A stretch of DNA of 64,000 nt, taken from the NCBI GenBank assembly GCA_050299335.1, contig JBNKVT010000053.1:17825-81824 (forward strand). Direction: 5' to 3'. A program made the position numbers and the translations under genes. The notes under the pieces are model-generated. The model had not been told where the DNA came from and did no database searches. It saw only the letters and a list, made by a program, of their open reading frames with translations. Source of the DNA: JBNKVT01 sp050299335. GTDB lineage: Bacteria > Pseudomonadota > Alphaproteobacteria > Rhodobacterales > Rhodobacteraceae. Below are positions 15,781 to 24,596 of the stretch, piece by piece (positions within the stretch are counted from its first letter, which is position 1; every line of letters starts with the position of its first letter).

Positions 15781-16782
15781 TCAGGGCCGCGTTTCCGGCC
15801 GACGCAGCCGCTGGGTGATCTGGGCCATGATCGACACCGCGATCTCGGCCGGAGATTTCGCCCCGATATCCGCCCCAACGGGCGCATGTATCCGCGCGAT
15901 CTCGGCTTGCGAAAACCCCGCCTCGCCCAGCCGCGCCACCCGCTTGGCATGGGTCCGGGTCGAGCCAAGGCAGCCGAGATAGAAGACATCGGACCGCAGC
16001 GCCTCCATGATCGCCGGATCGTCAAGTTTCGGGTCATGGGTCAGCGTCACCACGGCGGTCCGCGCATCCAGCCCATGGGCTTTCAGCGCCGCGTCGGGCC
16101 AGTCATGGAGGATCGTCTCGCCGGGAAACCGCGCCTCGGACCCAAAAGCCTCGCGCGGATCGACCAGCACCGGGTCATAGCCCGCCAGCCGCGCCATCTG
16201 CATCAGGGGCTGGGCGATATGGACAGCACCGACCACCACCATCCGCAGCGGCGGATTGTGGATGCCGACGAACCAGTCGCCTTCGAAGCCTGACTTGTCG
16301 GAATGATACCGCGCCTCGATCTCTGCCTCCAGCGGATCGCCGGGCCCGGTCACCAACCGCCGCTCCCAGGTCGAGGGATTGACCAGATAGGCCGCCCTCT
16401 CGCGCCCCGCCCGCCGCTCAACCAGTGCCTCGATCAGCGCCACTTCCGGCCCCTTGCCGACGCCCAATGGCTCGACCAGCACCCGTATCGTGCCGCCACA
16501 GGCCAGCCCGACGGCGAAGGCCTCGTCATCGCTGACCCCATAGGTCAGCACCCGGCAGGTGCCATCCTCCAGCGCCTCCAGCGCCTCGGCCACCACCGCG
16601 CCCTCGACACAACCGCCCGACACCGAACCCATCATCTCGGCATCGGAAGAAATCGCCAGTTGCGAGCCGGTGGGCCGGGGCGCCGAGCCCCAGGTCTCGA
16701 TCACGGTCGCCAGGGCCGCCCTTTTGCCGTCCCTGATCCAGTCAAGTGCGGTTTCCGGAATCCGGTCGTGTTCCGTGATCAT
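15781..16782 (-). CDS. XdhC/CoxI family molybdoenzyme maturation protein, 333 aa
   Basis: The N-terminal XdhC/CoxI domain has 'ALATVIETWGSAPRPTGSQ', 'GSVSGGCVEG' and 'GLACGGTIRV' (two conserved Cys). The C-terminal half is a Rossmann-like domain with 'VVVGAVHIAQPL' and 'FYLGCLGSTRTHAKR'. XdhC-type proteins bind molybdenum cofactor, promote its sulfuration and hand it to hydroxylases of the xanthine-dehydrogenase family. Here it is the first gene of a two-gene unit with the MocA fusion. A full-length two-domain protein; no defect seen. Confidence 0.9.
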   Translation of the reverse strand: MITEHDRIPETALDWIRDGKRAALATVIETWGSAPRPTGSQLAISSDAEMMGSVSGGCVEGAVVAEALEALEDGTCRVLTYGVSDDEAFAVGLACGGTIRVLVEPLGVGKGPEVALIEALVERRAGRERAAYLVNPSTWERRLVTGPGDPLEAEIEARYHSDKSGFEGDWFVGIHNPPLRMVVVGAVHIAQPLMQMARLAGYDPVLVDPREAFGSEARFPGETILHDWPDAALKAHGLDARTAVVTLTHDPKLDDPAIMEALRSDVFYLGCLGSTRTHAKRVARLGEAGFSQAEIARIHAPVGADIGAKSPAEIAVSIMAQITQRLRRPETRP

Positions 16783-16889
16783 GATAGGCCCTCCCTGCTA
16801 CCAGATATAGTCGCATCTCCGGGCACCTGCCAGCCCCGCCCAGGGACCAGAGCGGGGCGCATCCGCGCACCGGAGGCAGGTGTCCCGTT

Positions 16890-17918
16890 TCAGCCCATCT
16901 GTACACCTTCACCGGTAACGTGAAACACCACCTCCTGGTCCCTTAGCACAGCCGCCAGCAGGTCGCCGGTTCCCAGGAAGGTCACGCGGGTCTCATCAGC
17001 ATCGGCGAAATCCAGTTGCATCCGGTCGGGCGAAACATAATGAGCTGAGGCAATAATGCAGCTGTCCCCCATGGCCTCCAGCGCGGCGACGGCCTTGCAC
17101 AGGCACAGGTGATCGCTGATCTGCGCCGCCTTCCGTTCCGCCAGCACCCGCGCCGCCCCTGCGGTATCGTCACGGTTCCCCATCGCCTCCAGCAGCGCGG
17201 CCTGCTGTGTCGCCGTCCGCGTGGCATCCAGATCAAGCCCCGCGCCAGAGGTCATCTTCCAGGACGAGGAAGACAGCATGACAGTCCCCGGAAATTCCAG
17301 CATCAGAACGCCGGGGATCACCGGCATCTCATCGGCGTTGGCGTCGTCGAGGTCGGGATTGAGGCCGCCATGAACAATGGTCGCAAGCTGCGCGCCCGCC
17401 AGCGCCGACAGGCGTTTGTTGAGTGCCCCGGCAATGTCCCCTGTCGCCTCGATTGCGTTTTTCACCGCCGCGCTACGTGCCAGCACCGTCTCGGCGTATT
17501 CTCTTTCCACCTGGGCCTGATCAAACCAGGACCGCAGCTCATCACCGGTCAGAACCATATCGGCATGCGGTGCCACGCCGCCCTTGCCTAGCCGCGCCAG
17601 CGCGTAAGCCAGCACCGAAGCGGCCTTTTCTTCGTCCCGTGTCCCGAAGGCCAGTTCGAACCCCTGATCGAGCCTTTCCAGACCCACCTCCGCCAGCGCG
17701 GCGCGGGTGGCATCGTCGAAATCCGGCGGTTCCAGCGCGAAAATCTCGCAACCGGTCATCGCTCCGCCAGACATCATGGCAACGAAGCCTTCCTCCGGTC
17801 CAGGCGGCCAGTCGCCGTGGATCGTCAGGTCCAGACCTTCAGCCTCGACAAAGGCATGGATACGGTCGCGATCCGGAATGCCGGTGCCGTCGATGTAGAC
17901 AATATAAGAGTCCGCCAC
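16890..17918 (-). CDS. uncharacterised protein, 342 aa
   Basis: A GTG at 17918 is taken as start because GAGGGAGGA lies 6 nt upstream of it; a longer reading frame exists but has no such site. The protein is soluble, acidic and lacks signal peptide or membrane helices. It begins 'DSYIVYIDGTGIPDRDRI'; a mid-region is Ala/Glu-rich helical, and a Cys pair 'LCLCKAV' occurs near residue 285. I recognise no family. It stands alone between xdhC and a convergent gene set, so context does not assign a role. Confidence 0.6.
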   Translation of the reverse strand: MADSYIVYIDGTGIPDRDRIHAFVEAEGLDLTIHGDWPPGPEEGFVAMMSGGAMTGCEIFALEPPDFDDATRAALAEVGLERLDQGFELAFGTRDEEKAASVLAYALARLGKGGVAPHADMVLTGDELRSWFDQAQVEREYAETVLARSAAVKNAIEATGDIAGALNKRLSALAGAQLATIVHGGLNPDLDDANADEMPVIPGVLMLEFPGTVMLSSSSWKMTSGAGLDLDATRTATQQAALLEAMGNRDDTAGAARVLAERKAAQISDHLCLCKAVAALEAMGDSCIIASAHYVSPDRMQLDFADADETRVTFLGTGDLLAAVLRDQEVVFHVTGEGVQMG

Positions 17919-18168
17919 GCCATATCCTCCCTCGTTCGGGCCTCGCCTCAATATTACGTAGGAAACCGCAATTTCCGTCGCCGGGCCAGTGGGCGCGAAG
18001 TGGCAGCTCCGCCAGGATCGCATCCGCTCCCCGAGGATCATAGTCCGGGGATTTCCTTCAGCTCAATCCGCTGACCGTCCACTCAAGCCCAGTACCAACT
18101 GCCGCTTTCTGTCAGCAACATGGCCTATCCCCCACCCAGCGACAATCCAAAAACATGAGGACATTCAG

Positions 18169-18573
18169 ATGGAAAAGACCTATCGCGGCTCCTGCCACTG
18201 CGGCACCGTCCGTTTTGAAGCGGACATCGATCTCGAAGCGGGAACCGGTCGTTGCAATTGCACCTTCTGCGCCAAGAACCGGACCTGGGGCGCGATCCTC
18301 AAGCCGGAGAAGTTTCGGCTCACCAAAGGCGAAGAGGCCCTGTCGGGCTATCAGTTCAACACCAAATCCGGCCATCACCGCTTTTGCTCGCACTGCGGTA
18401 TCCGGGTCTTCGGCGAGGCCAATGTACCGGAACTCGGCGGGTCGGTCGTTTCGATCAACGTGGCCAGTCTCGATGACGTCGCCCCTGATACCCTGGCCGC
18501 CCTGCCGATCCATTACGGCGACGGGCTGCACGACAACTGGATGAGCCCGCCAAAGGTGACGAGCTACCTCTGA
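18169..18573 (+). CDS. GFA/CENP-V family zinc protein, 134 aa
   Basis: Start ATG 18169 has GAGG 6-9 nt upstream. The eight-cysteine GFA pattern is complete: 'CHCGTVRF' (residues about 9-16), 'CNCTFC' (28-33) and 'CSHCGIRVFGE' near residue 74. Family members bind two zinc ions. Some are named glutathione-dependent formaldehyde-activating enzymes, but most, including this one, have no proven substrate. The last 10 nt overlap the 3' end of the convergent VWA gene. Confidence 0.85.
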   Translation: MEKTYRGSCHCGTVRFEADIDLEAGTGRCNCTFCAKNRTWGAILKPEKFRLTKGEEALSGYQFNTKSGHHRFCSHCGIRVFGEANVPELGGSVVSINVASLDDVAPDTLAALPIHYGDGLHDNWMSPPKVTSYL

Positions 18574-19883
18574 GCGAGCCTCGGATCGGGGTTGAGAGGC
18601 GGGGCGATGGCTGGGGCGGTCGGGGCCTCGCCGCCCTCCGGCATCGCCAGCAGCCGCGCCTTCTCGCCCTGATCTCCGCCACGGGTCAGGGTCTCGGCCA
18701 GTTCCTCCAGCGAGGCGATGTTGTGCGCCGCCCGGAACGTGTCCACATGCGGCAGCAGCGCCTTCACCCCGCGCGCCTTCGCCGCGAATCCGTCCCAGCG
18801 CAGCAAGGGGTTCAGCCAGATCAGCCGGCGCGAGGACAGATGCAGCCGCTCGGCCTCTCGCGCCAGCGCATCCGGATCGTCCCGGTCCAGCCCGTCGGTA
18901 ATCAACAGCACCACCGCCCCCTGCCCCAGCACCCGGCGCGACCAGTCGCGGTTGAAGGCGTGCAGGCAGGCCCCGATCCGGGTACCGCCCTCCCAATCCC
19001 GTGCCTCGGCCCCGGCCGCGGCCAGTGCGGCATCGACGTCCCTCTGCCTCAGATGCCTTGTGATATTGGTCAGCCGCGTGCCGAAGGTGAAGGAATGCAC
19101 CGCCGCCCAGCCGGCCCCCTTGGCGTTCGAGGCGGCATGGAGGAAATGCAGCAGCATCCGGCTGTAATCCGACATCGACCCCGAGATATCGCAGAGCGCG
19201 ACCAGGTTCGGCCACCGCTCCTTACGCCGCCGCATCACCAGCTTGCGGATATCCCCGCCCGAACGCATTGCCCCGCGCATCGTCCCCCGCCAGTCGGCCA
19301 ATTGCCCCCGGACCGCCAACGCCGTCCGCCGCGAGGCAATCGGGCGTACCGGCAGTTCGATCCGGGCGATCGCCCGTTTCGCCGCGGACAGTTCCGCAAC
19401 CGTCATCTGTTCGAAATCCGTGTGCTTCAGCTTCTCATCCGCCGAGTAGGTCAGCGTCGCGTCGAATTCGACCTGCTCCCCTTCCGCCGCCTCCAGATCC
19501 GGAGGGGCCTGGTCGGCGCCGTCCAGCAAGGCCTCCGCCGCCCGCCGCTCGGCATCCTTCGGCTTCGGTGCCTCATTGGCCCCGCGCACCATCGGCAGCA
19601 TCATTTCCATCATCTTTTCAAGGAATTGCGGGTCACGCCAGAACAGCCGGAACACCTGCCCGAACACCACCCGATGCTCTGGCCTCGAGACGAAACACGC
19701 CTCCAGAACCGCATAGAAATCTCGCTTTTCGGTAAATCCAGCCACCTCGACGGCCCGAATCGCCTCGACCACCCGGCCCGGACCCACCGGCAGCCCCGCC
19801 TTGCGCAGGGCGCGGGCGAAATGGGTGATGTTGGCGGAAATCTTTCCGTCTTCGGGAATGGGAAGGTCTGCATATTGCGCCAT
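18564..19883 (-). CDS. CoxE-like VWA domain protein, 439 aa
   Basis: A helical N-terminus with 'FARALRKAGLPVGPGRVVEAI' and 'FRLFWRDPQFLEKMMEMM' is typical of CoxE-type proteins. The VWA domain begins near residue 245 with an intact MIDAS 'CDISGSMSDYS' and continues to 'VVLLITDGLDRDDPDAL'. CoxE works with the MoxR ATPase CoxD in maturing the metal site of CO-dehydrogenase-family molybdoenzymes. No CoxD is seen here, but XdhC and a MocA fusion lie 2-4 kb away. The C-terminus overlaps the GFA gene by 10 nt in convergent orientation. Confidence 0.85.
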   Translation of the reverse strand: MAQYADLPIPEDGKISANITHFARALRKAGLPVGPGRVVEAIRAVEVAGFTEKRDFYAVLEACFVSRPEHRVVFGQVFRLFWRDPQFLEKMMEMMLPMVRGANEAPKPKDAERRAAEALLDGADQAPPDLEAAEGEQVEFDATLTYSADEKLKHTDFEQMTVAELSAAKRAIARIELPVRPIASRRTALAVRGQLADWRGTMRGAMRSGGDIRKLVMRRRKERWPNLVALCDISGSMSDYSRMLLHFLHAASNAKGAGWAAVHSFTFGTRLTNITRHLRQRDVDAALAAAGAEARDWEGGTRIGACLHAFNRDWSRRVLGQGAVVLLITDGLDRDDPDALAREAERLHLSSRRLIWLNPLLRWDGFAAKARGVKALLPHVDTFRAAHNIASLEELAETLTRGGDQGEKARLLAMPEGGEAPTAPAIAPPLNPDPRLAQR

Positions 19884-19941
19884 GCGGGCGAGCCTAGCGT
19901 CGCGGACCGGGAATCGGAAGAGATCAAAACGCCACGGACCG

Positions 19942-20328
19942 TCAGGCCCGGTGGGTTTCCAAGAACCCGTCCTCGGCCTTTCGCAGCTCGCAAGGGTTGC
20001 CGTCGGGATCCCGGAAGGTGGCGATCAGCCCGGCCTCGGTGTGCGCAAGGTCCACCGGGACGTTGCGCATGCTGAGCCGTCCGGCGGTCACCGCGACATC
20101 GGGAACCGAAAGGCGGAGGATCGGATTGCCGGACGGGTCCGGCGGAGAGGTGTCGGCGATCAGCATCAGATAGGCGTGGCCGAGCCGGAGACAGACCTTG
20201 CGCTCCTCGCGAAAGAGGATCGGCATTTCGAGGGCTTCGGAATAGAACGCCGTGCAGGCCCTGAAATTGAGGACCCGGAGCACGAACCCCAGTGCCACAG
20301 CCTCGAGCGGCTCCGGCCAGTCTGTCAC
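19942..20328 (-). CDS. VOC/glyoxalase-fold protein, 128 aa
   Basis: The GTG at 20328 overlaps the GST stop (GTGA) and is the best start; the longer reading frame runs through GST. The text 'FVLRVLNFRACTAFYSEALEMPILF', 'LRLSVPDVAVTAGRL' and 'IATFRDPDGNPCELRK' is the two-half vicinal-oxygen-chelate fold with its usual DPDGN turn. The family includes glyoxalases, dioxygenases and resistance proteins; the substrate is unknown. Coupling to a glutathione S-transferase hints at detoxification. Confidence 0.8.
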   Translation of the reverse strand: MTDWPEPLEAVALGFVLRVLNFRACTAFYSEALEMPILFREERKVCLRLGHAYLMLIADTSPPDPSGNPILRLSVPDVAVTAGRLSMRNVPVDLAHTEAGLIATFRDPDGNPCELRKAEDGFLETHRA

Positions 20329-20930
20329 CCCGGCACCGTCGCAGCCATCGAGGGCCGCGTCCGGCACCCGGCCTCCCAGGCCGCCAGGACCGGGCGCCCG
20401 GCGCGCCAGTCGCGGGCGCCATGGCGAAAATCGAGATAGCCAAGGGCAGCGGCGACCGCGACATGGGCAATGTCGAACCGCCCGGCAAGATGCGCCATCC
20501 AGCGGCCCTCGATGGCGTCGAGCGACCGCGTGACTTTTGCCCATTGCGCCTCGACCCAGTCAGGGAACTGCTTGTCCTCTGGCCGGACGCGGCTCTCATA
20601 GACCATGAGGACGGCGGCATCCATGATCCCGTCGGCGGTGGCTTCCAGGGTCAGGGTCTCCCACAGGCGCGGCGGGTCGGGATAGAGACCCGCATGGCCC
20701 AGAGCGTCCAGATAGCGGCAGATCACCCGGCTGTCATAGATCGCCGGCCCGTCCTCGCGTTCCAGCGACGGGATCTTGCCCAGGGGATTGACCGACAAGC
20801 GGATCGTTCCGGGATCGATTGCGGTGCCCGACGAGACCTCTTCGGCCACCACGCCTTCGAGCCCCGCCTCGCGCAGCACAATCCGGGCCTTGCGCGCAAA
20901 CGGCGAGGCATCCGCCATGTAGAGTTTCAT
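20325..20930 (-). CDS. glutathione S-transferase family protein, 201 aa
   Basis: ATG 20930 is preferred to the TTG one codon upstream. The thioredoxin-fold N-domain has 'KLYMADASPFARKARIVL' (Ser/Pro active region), 'NPLGKIPSLE' (cis-Pro) and 'IYDSRVICRYL' (glutathione-binding Ser). An all-helical C-domain follows with 'FDIAHVAVAAALGYLDFRH'. This layout matches cytosolic bacterial GSTs that conjugate or reduce electrophiles with glutathione. It is translationally coupled to the VOC protein. Confidence 0.9.
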   Translation of the reverse strand: MKLYMADASPFARKARIVLREAGLEGVVAEEVSSGTAIDPGTIRLSVNPLGKIPSLEREDGPAIYDSRVICRYLDALGHAGLYPDPPRLWETLTLEATADGIMDAAVLMVYESRVRPEDKQFPDWVEAQWAKVTRSLDAIEGRWMAHLAGRFDIAHVAVAAALGYLDFRHGARDWRAGRPVLAAWEAGCRTRPSMAATVPG

Positions 20931-20951
20931 CAAGCGTCCCCTGTCCCCGGA

Positions 20952-21242
20952 TCAGTCGGTCTTGCGAAACCTTATCCGAGTAATCGCGGTAACGTCCACC
21001 TCCAAGCCCCGGCCGTCGCCAAAACGAATGACGCGGCGCCAGCGTCCGGTGCCGCTGGCCGCCGTCTCGCCCTCGGCGCGATGGGTGGTAACGTCGAGCC
21101 CTTCGGGGACCTCGTCCAGCGCCGCCTCGCGCCAGATATCCTTGGGTCCGGGATTGCGGCGCTTGTTGACATAGACCGCCACAGCCGCCAGCGCGCCGGC
21201 CTGGGCGACGGTCCAGAAGACGGGAATGAGAGGGGCGGGCAT
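20952..21242 (-). CDS. small single-pass membrane protein, 96 aa
   Basis: ATG 21242 is chosen for its GGAG ribosome-binding site 8-11 nt upstream; in-frame codons further upstream are poor. Residues 4-24 ('PLIPVFWTVAQAGALAAVAV') are one hydrophobic span followed by 'KRR', predicting N-out/C-in. The cytoplasmic tail contains 'TGRWRRVIRFGDGRGLEVDV', likely a small beta unit. No family recognised. It lies 21 nt upstream of the GST gene in the same direction and may be co-transcribed. Confidence 0.65.
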   Translation of the reverse strand: MPAPLIPVFWTVAQAGALAAVAVYVNKRRNPGPKDIWREAALDEVPEGLDVTTHRAEGETAASGTGRWRRVIRFGDGRGLEVDVTAITRIRFRKTD

Positions 21243-21372
21243 GGGCAACTCCTGTCCTGTACGCGTCAATATAGGGGTTTTCGGAGCGATTTTACAGTCC
21301 CAGGCAGCGGCAGGTGCTTTTGCCGGATGCGCGACGCTCCGGTGGGGACACCTCCAGGGTGCCGCAGGCGGT

Positions 21373-21869
21373 TCAGACCGGACTGGGATGCCGGGCGTGC
21401 GACACCGCGTCGTCAAACTTCGCACCGAACTTCTGACGCGCCGATTTGCGGAAATCCTCCAGACGGAGGCTCTCTGCCGTGCTCCAGGCGCTGTACTTGG
21501 CCAGTACTGTTTCGGCGCGCATCCCCGGCAAGTCCTCGGGAGGGATCAGGCACCCCGCCAGTCCGAAAACATCCGCACGCCTGCAGCTCAGGTCACAACC
21601 GGAGCGCCCCCGGAGACCAGCTCCTTCCGCTTCCGGCCCAGAATGACCCTGTCTGCGGGCGTTTTCTTCGCTCTTGCCAGCAACCCCGAGAATTCGCGCA
21701 GTTCGGCGGCAGGATCAGGATGCCCGTTGCGCCGGGCCCAGTCCGCAGCCTCGATTTCGCCATGAACACCATCATTGTAGCCCGCGACATACTTGCTGGT
21801 GAAGAAGCTGAACCCGCCGATGAAGAGCTCGGCAAAATCGAGCGACAGAAGATAGCTATCGGCAGCAAG
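21373..21869 (-). pseudogene. coding relics downstream of the PaiB-like gene
   Basis: Two open minus-strand stretches look protein-like. One (21,588-21,869) starts in frame straight after the PaiB-like TAG stop and reads 'DSYLLSLDFAELFIGGFSFF...HGEIEAADWARRNGH' but has no convincing start codon. The other (21,373-21,522) could be a 49-aa ORF beginning 'MRAETVLAKYSAWSTAES'. They are in different frames and resemble no family I know. Either a decayed gene with lost 5' end and a frameshift, or one small gene plus a remnant. Confidence 0.35.
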
Positions 21870-22490
21870 CTACCGATTGGCGTCTCGCATCAATCCGGCA
21901 AGAACAGCCACGTCCTGCCCAAAACCATTTGCCTCGAGCTGCTCTGCAGCGGCCAGCGCCTGCGCCTTTTCGCGGTTCTGGTTCAGTTTCCAGATGCCCT
22001 CGACTGTGTCGATCTCCATTTCCACGGGCACGATCATCCGGAGCAGCCGCGTCACGGCCTCAGGGTCCATCTTGGCGCGCGTCCAGGCCGGCTTGGGGGC
22101 CAGCCGCGCCTCCATCGCCGCCGACAGCCGGTCGACCCACGCGCCGATCCGCTCGGGCGCGACCCGGCGGAGTGTCCCCCGCAGATGCACCGCCACGTAA
22201 TTGCGGGTCGGCACCAGGCCCGGATCGCCATACCAGTCGGGCGAGATATAGCCGTCCAGCCCCGAGACCACCATCAGCGCCCTGACCGGTGCCTCCGCCG
22301 CCCGCCAGAGCGGGTTGGAACGCATGACATGGGCCTCGATCCGTGTGGCGTCCTCGTTCAGAATGAATGGCAGATGAGCGACGACAGGACCATCGGGGCC
22401 CGAGACCGTAAGGACCCCAAAGGCCCGGTCCCGGGCGAAGGCGAGGTTCTTTTCGGTATCGGCTTCGCGATGATGCGGCGAAATATACAT
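21870..22490 (-). CDS. PaiB-like FMN-binding split-barrel protein, 206 aa
   Basis: ATG 22490 matches the family start ('MYISPHHREAD'). Also present are 'FGVLTVSGPDGPVVAHLPFIL', 'GLDGYISPDWYGDPGLVPTRNY' and 'IVPVEMEIDTVEGIWKLNQN', the signature ending of PaiB/FMN-binding negative regulators. These split-barrel flavoproteins include the Bacillus protease/sporulation repressor PaiB, but most homologues are of unknown role. Full length for the family; expected cytoplasmic. Confidence 0.88.
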   Translation of the reverse strand: MYISPHHREADTEKNLAFARDRAFGVLTVSGPDGPVVAHLPFILNEDATRIEAHVMRSNPLWRAAEAPVRALMVVSGLDGYISPDWYGDPGLVPTRNYVAVHLRGTLRRVAPERIGAWVDRLSAAMEARLAPKPAWTRAKMDPEAVTRLLRMIVPVEMEIDTVEGIWKLNQNREKAQALAAAEQLEANGFGQDVAVLAGLMRDANR

Positions 22491-22616
22491 TGGGCCGGTC
22501 CTCCGATCTGTCGGCCTCATGTCGCAGGCAATCGGCGATTCCGCAAGCGACGCCCCCCTCGCACCGTCCGCGCTTTGACGCTACCATACCCTGAAACACC
22601 AAACGGAGGCTTACCG

Positions 22617-23051
22617 ATGCAGTGCCCTGTCCTTCTGACTGTCTCTCTGGCGGCCCTTCTGGCCCTGACCGCCTGCCAGCCCACGGCCGAAGCCGATGCC
22701 GATGCCGAACCCGTCACCGCCGCCGAAGCCGGAAAGGCGCTATACGAGGCGAATTGCGCCGCCTGCCATGGCGCGTCCGGCAAAGGAGACGGGACAGCGG
22801 CTGCCGGGCTCGCGACGGCCCCCGCCGATCTGACCGTGCTTGCCGCCGGTAACGGCGGGGCATTTCCCTGGGCGCGGGTGATGAGCCAGGTGGACGGGTA
22901 TACGCGGACCGGTGCCCATGAGGTGATGCCGGATTTCGGCGACGGGCTCAGCGGTCGGACCGTGCCATTTGACAGTGGCGACGGGGTGCTGACCCCGACG
23001 CCGGTCGAACTGGTGGAACTGGCAACCTATGTCAAGCGTCTGCAGCAATAG
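22617..23051 (+). CDS. lipoprotein cytochrome c, 144 aa
   Basis: A GGAGG site lies 7-12 nt before ATG 22617. The N-terminus is a type II signal peptide with lipobox 'LTAC' (Cys20). A single heme-binding CAACH is at 47-51, in 'YEANCAACHGASGKGDG'. 'HEVMPDFGDGLSGR' supplies a probable Met axial ligand. A small class I cytochrome c anchored to a membrane, periplasmic side, as an electron carrier; the partner is unknown as it is a single-gene unit. Confidence 0.88.
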   Translation: MQCPVLLTVSLAALLALTACQPTAEADADAEPVTAAEAGKALYEANCAACHGASGKGDGTAAAGLATAPADLTVLAAGNGGAFPWARVMSQVDGYTRTGAHEVMPDFGDGLSGRTVPFDSGDGVLTPTPVELVELATYVKRLQQ

Positions 23052-23333
23052 CGCCGCTGGCCCCGCCCGCGACATGGTGAGGACCCGAAGTCTGATCCAC
23101 GGGTTCGCGCCTCTGCGCACCCAGGGCGGTTTCTGTCCTTTTGCGGCGTACAAGGGCGCGAGAATTTCGCCGCCGGGGCCCGGGTCTGGATCGGCGAGAC
23201 GGCAGGCGCGCTCCTGTATGGGGCCGAAGCCAGAGACAGGCGATCGTGGAGGCGCGGTAAAATGCGCGATTGACGCCGAAACCCTGTTGGTGACACTGGG
23301 CCGATAACTTCATCTCTTGTACAGACCATCGCC

Positions 23334-24596
23334 TTGCGTACCCCCAAGCTGCTCACCACCCTCAAGACTTACGACCGCCAGCAGTTTGCGGCCGATCTCG
23401 TCGCGGGTCTGACCGTGGCCATGGTCGCTCTGCCCCTCAGCCTCGCCATCGCCATCGCCTCGGGCGCCGCGCCGGAAAAGGGTCTGGTGACGGCGATCGT
23501 GGCGGGGTTCCTGATCTCGGCGCTCGGCGGCAGCCGGGTGCAGATCGGCGGCCCGACCGGGGCGTTCATCGTCGTCGTTTTCGGGATCATCGCCGAGCAT
23601 GGCTATGACGGGTTGGTGCTGGCGACCTTCATGGCCGGGATCCTGTTGCTGATCGCGGGCTACTTCCGCGCCGGCCGGCTGATCGCCTATGTGCCCGAAT
23701 CGGTGATCAACGGCTTTACCATCGGCATCGCCATCGTCATCGCGACCAGCCAGTTGGCCGATCTCCTCGGGCTGTCGGTCGAGCACCTGCCGGCGGATTT
23801 CCTCGAAAAACTGCCGGTCCTGTGGGAGGCGCGGGGCACGTTCGATCCGGCGGCCCTCGGCATCGCCGCAGTCGCCCTGGTGACAATCGTCGCCTTCCGG
23901 CGCGCCCTGCCCCGCTTTCCGGGGCTGATCGTCGCCGTCGCCCTTGCCTCTGCGCTTGCGGTATTCTGGCCGGATGTGGACACCGTCGGATCGCGCTACG
24001 GGCTGCTGCCAGCGACCCTGCCCGCCCCGGCCCTGCCCGAGATCTCCTGGGCGCGACTGCAGGATCTGTTTCCCTCGGCGGTGACCATCGCCGTCCTGGC
24101 CGGGGTCGAATCGCTGCTCTCCGCCCTGGTCGCGGACCGCATGATCAACGGCAGCCACCGGCCGAATGCCGAACTGACCGCCCAGGGCGCGGCGAATATC
24201 GCCTCGGCGCTTTTCGGCGGCCTGCCCGCCACCGGCGCCATCGCCCGGACGGCCACCAATGTCCGCGCCGGTGGACTGACGCCGGTCGCCGGGCTGGTTC
24301 ATGCGATTGCGATCCTTGTCATCATGTGGGTCGCGGCACCATTGGCCGGATATCTCGCGATGCCGGCACTGGCGGCGTTGCTGGTGGTGACGGCGTGGAA
24401 CATGAGCGAGCCGCATAAATGGCCCGACTACGCCAGGGCGCGGGTGAGCGACCGGATGCTTCTGGTGCTGACATTGGTGCTGACGGTGCTGGTCGATCTC
24501 ACGGTGGCCATCGGGATCGGCGCCGGCCTGGGGCTGGCGCTGCGCCTTGCCCGCCGGGAATCGGTGAAAAGCGACTGGACACCGCCGGATCGCTAG
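23334..24596 (+). CDS. SulP family anion transporter without STAS domain, 420 aa
   Basis: The best start is TTG 23334 (reading 'LRTPKLLTTLKTYDRQQFAADLVAGLTVAMVALPLSLA'); no clear ribosome-binding site is visible. About 11-12 membrane spans follow with SulP signatures 'QIGGPTGAFIV', 'PESVINGFTIGIA' and 'NIASALFGGLPATGAIARTATN'. It ends right after the last span, without the C-terminal STAS domain that many SulP proteins carry. Likely a bicarbonate, sulfate or dicarboxylate carrier. Its TAG stop lies inside the CTAG edge of a two-hairpin repeat. Confidence 0.87.
   Translation: MRTPKLLTTLKTYDRQQFAADLVAGLTVAMVALPLSLAIAIASGAAPEKGLVTAIVAGFLISALGGSRVQIGGPTGAFIVVVFGIIAEHGYDGLVLATFMAGILLLIAGYFRAGRLIAYVPESVINGFTIGIAIVIATSQLADLLGLSVEHLPADFLEKLPVLWEARGTFDPAALGIAAVALVTIVAFRRALPRFPGLIVAVALASALAVFWPDVDTVGSRYGLLPATLPAPALPEISWARLQDLFPSAVTIAVLAGVESLLSALVADRMINGSHRPNAELTAQGAANIASALFGGLPATGAIARTATNVRAGGLTPVAGLVHAIAILVIMWVAAPLAGYLAMPALAALLVVTAWNMSEPHKWPDYARARVSDRMLLVLTLVLTVLVDLTVAIGIGAGLGLALRLARRESVKSDWTPPDR

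Noticed and set aside
20292..23051. Very long plus-strand open frame ending with the cytochrome c gene
   Set aside because: It crosses several well-supported minus-strand genes; only the final 144 codons, with their own signal peptide and ribosome-binding site, are real.
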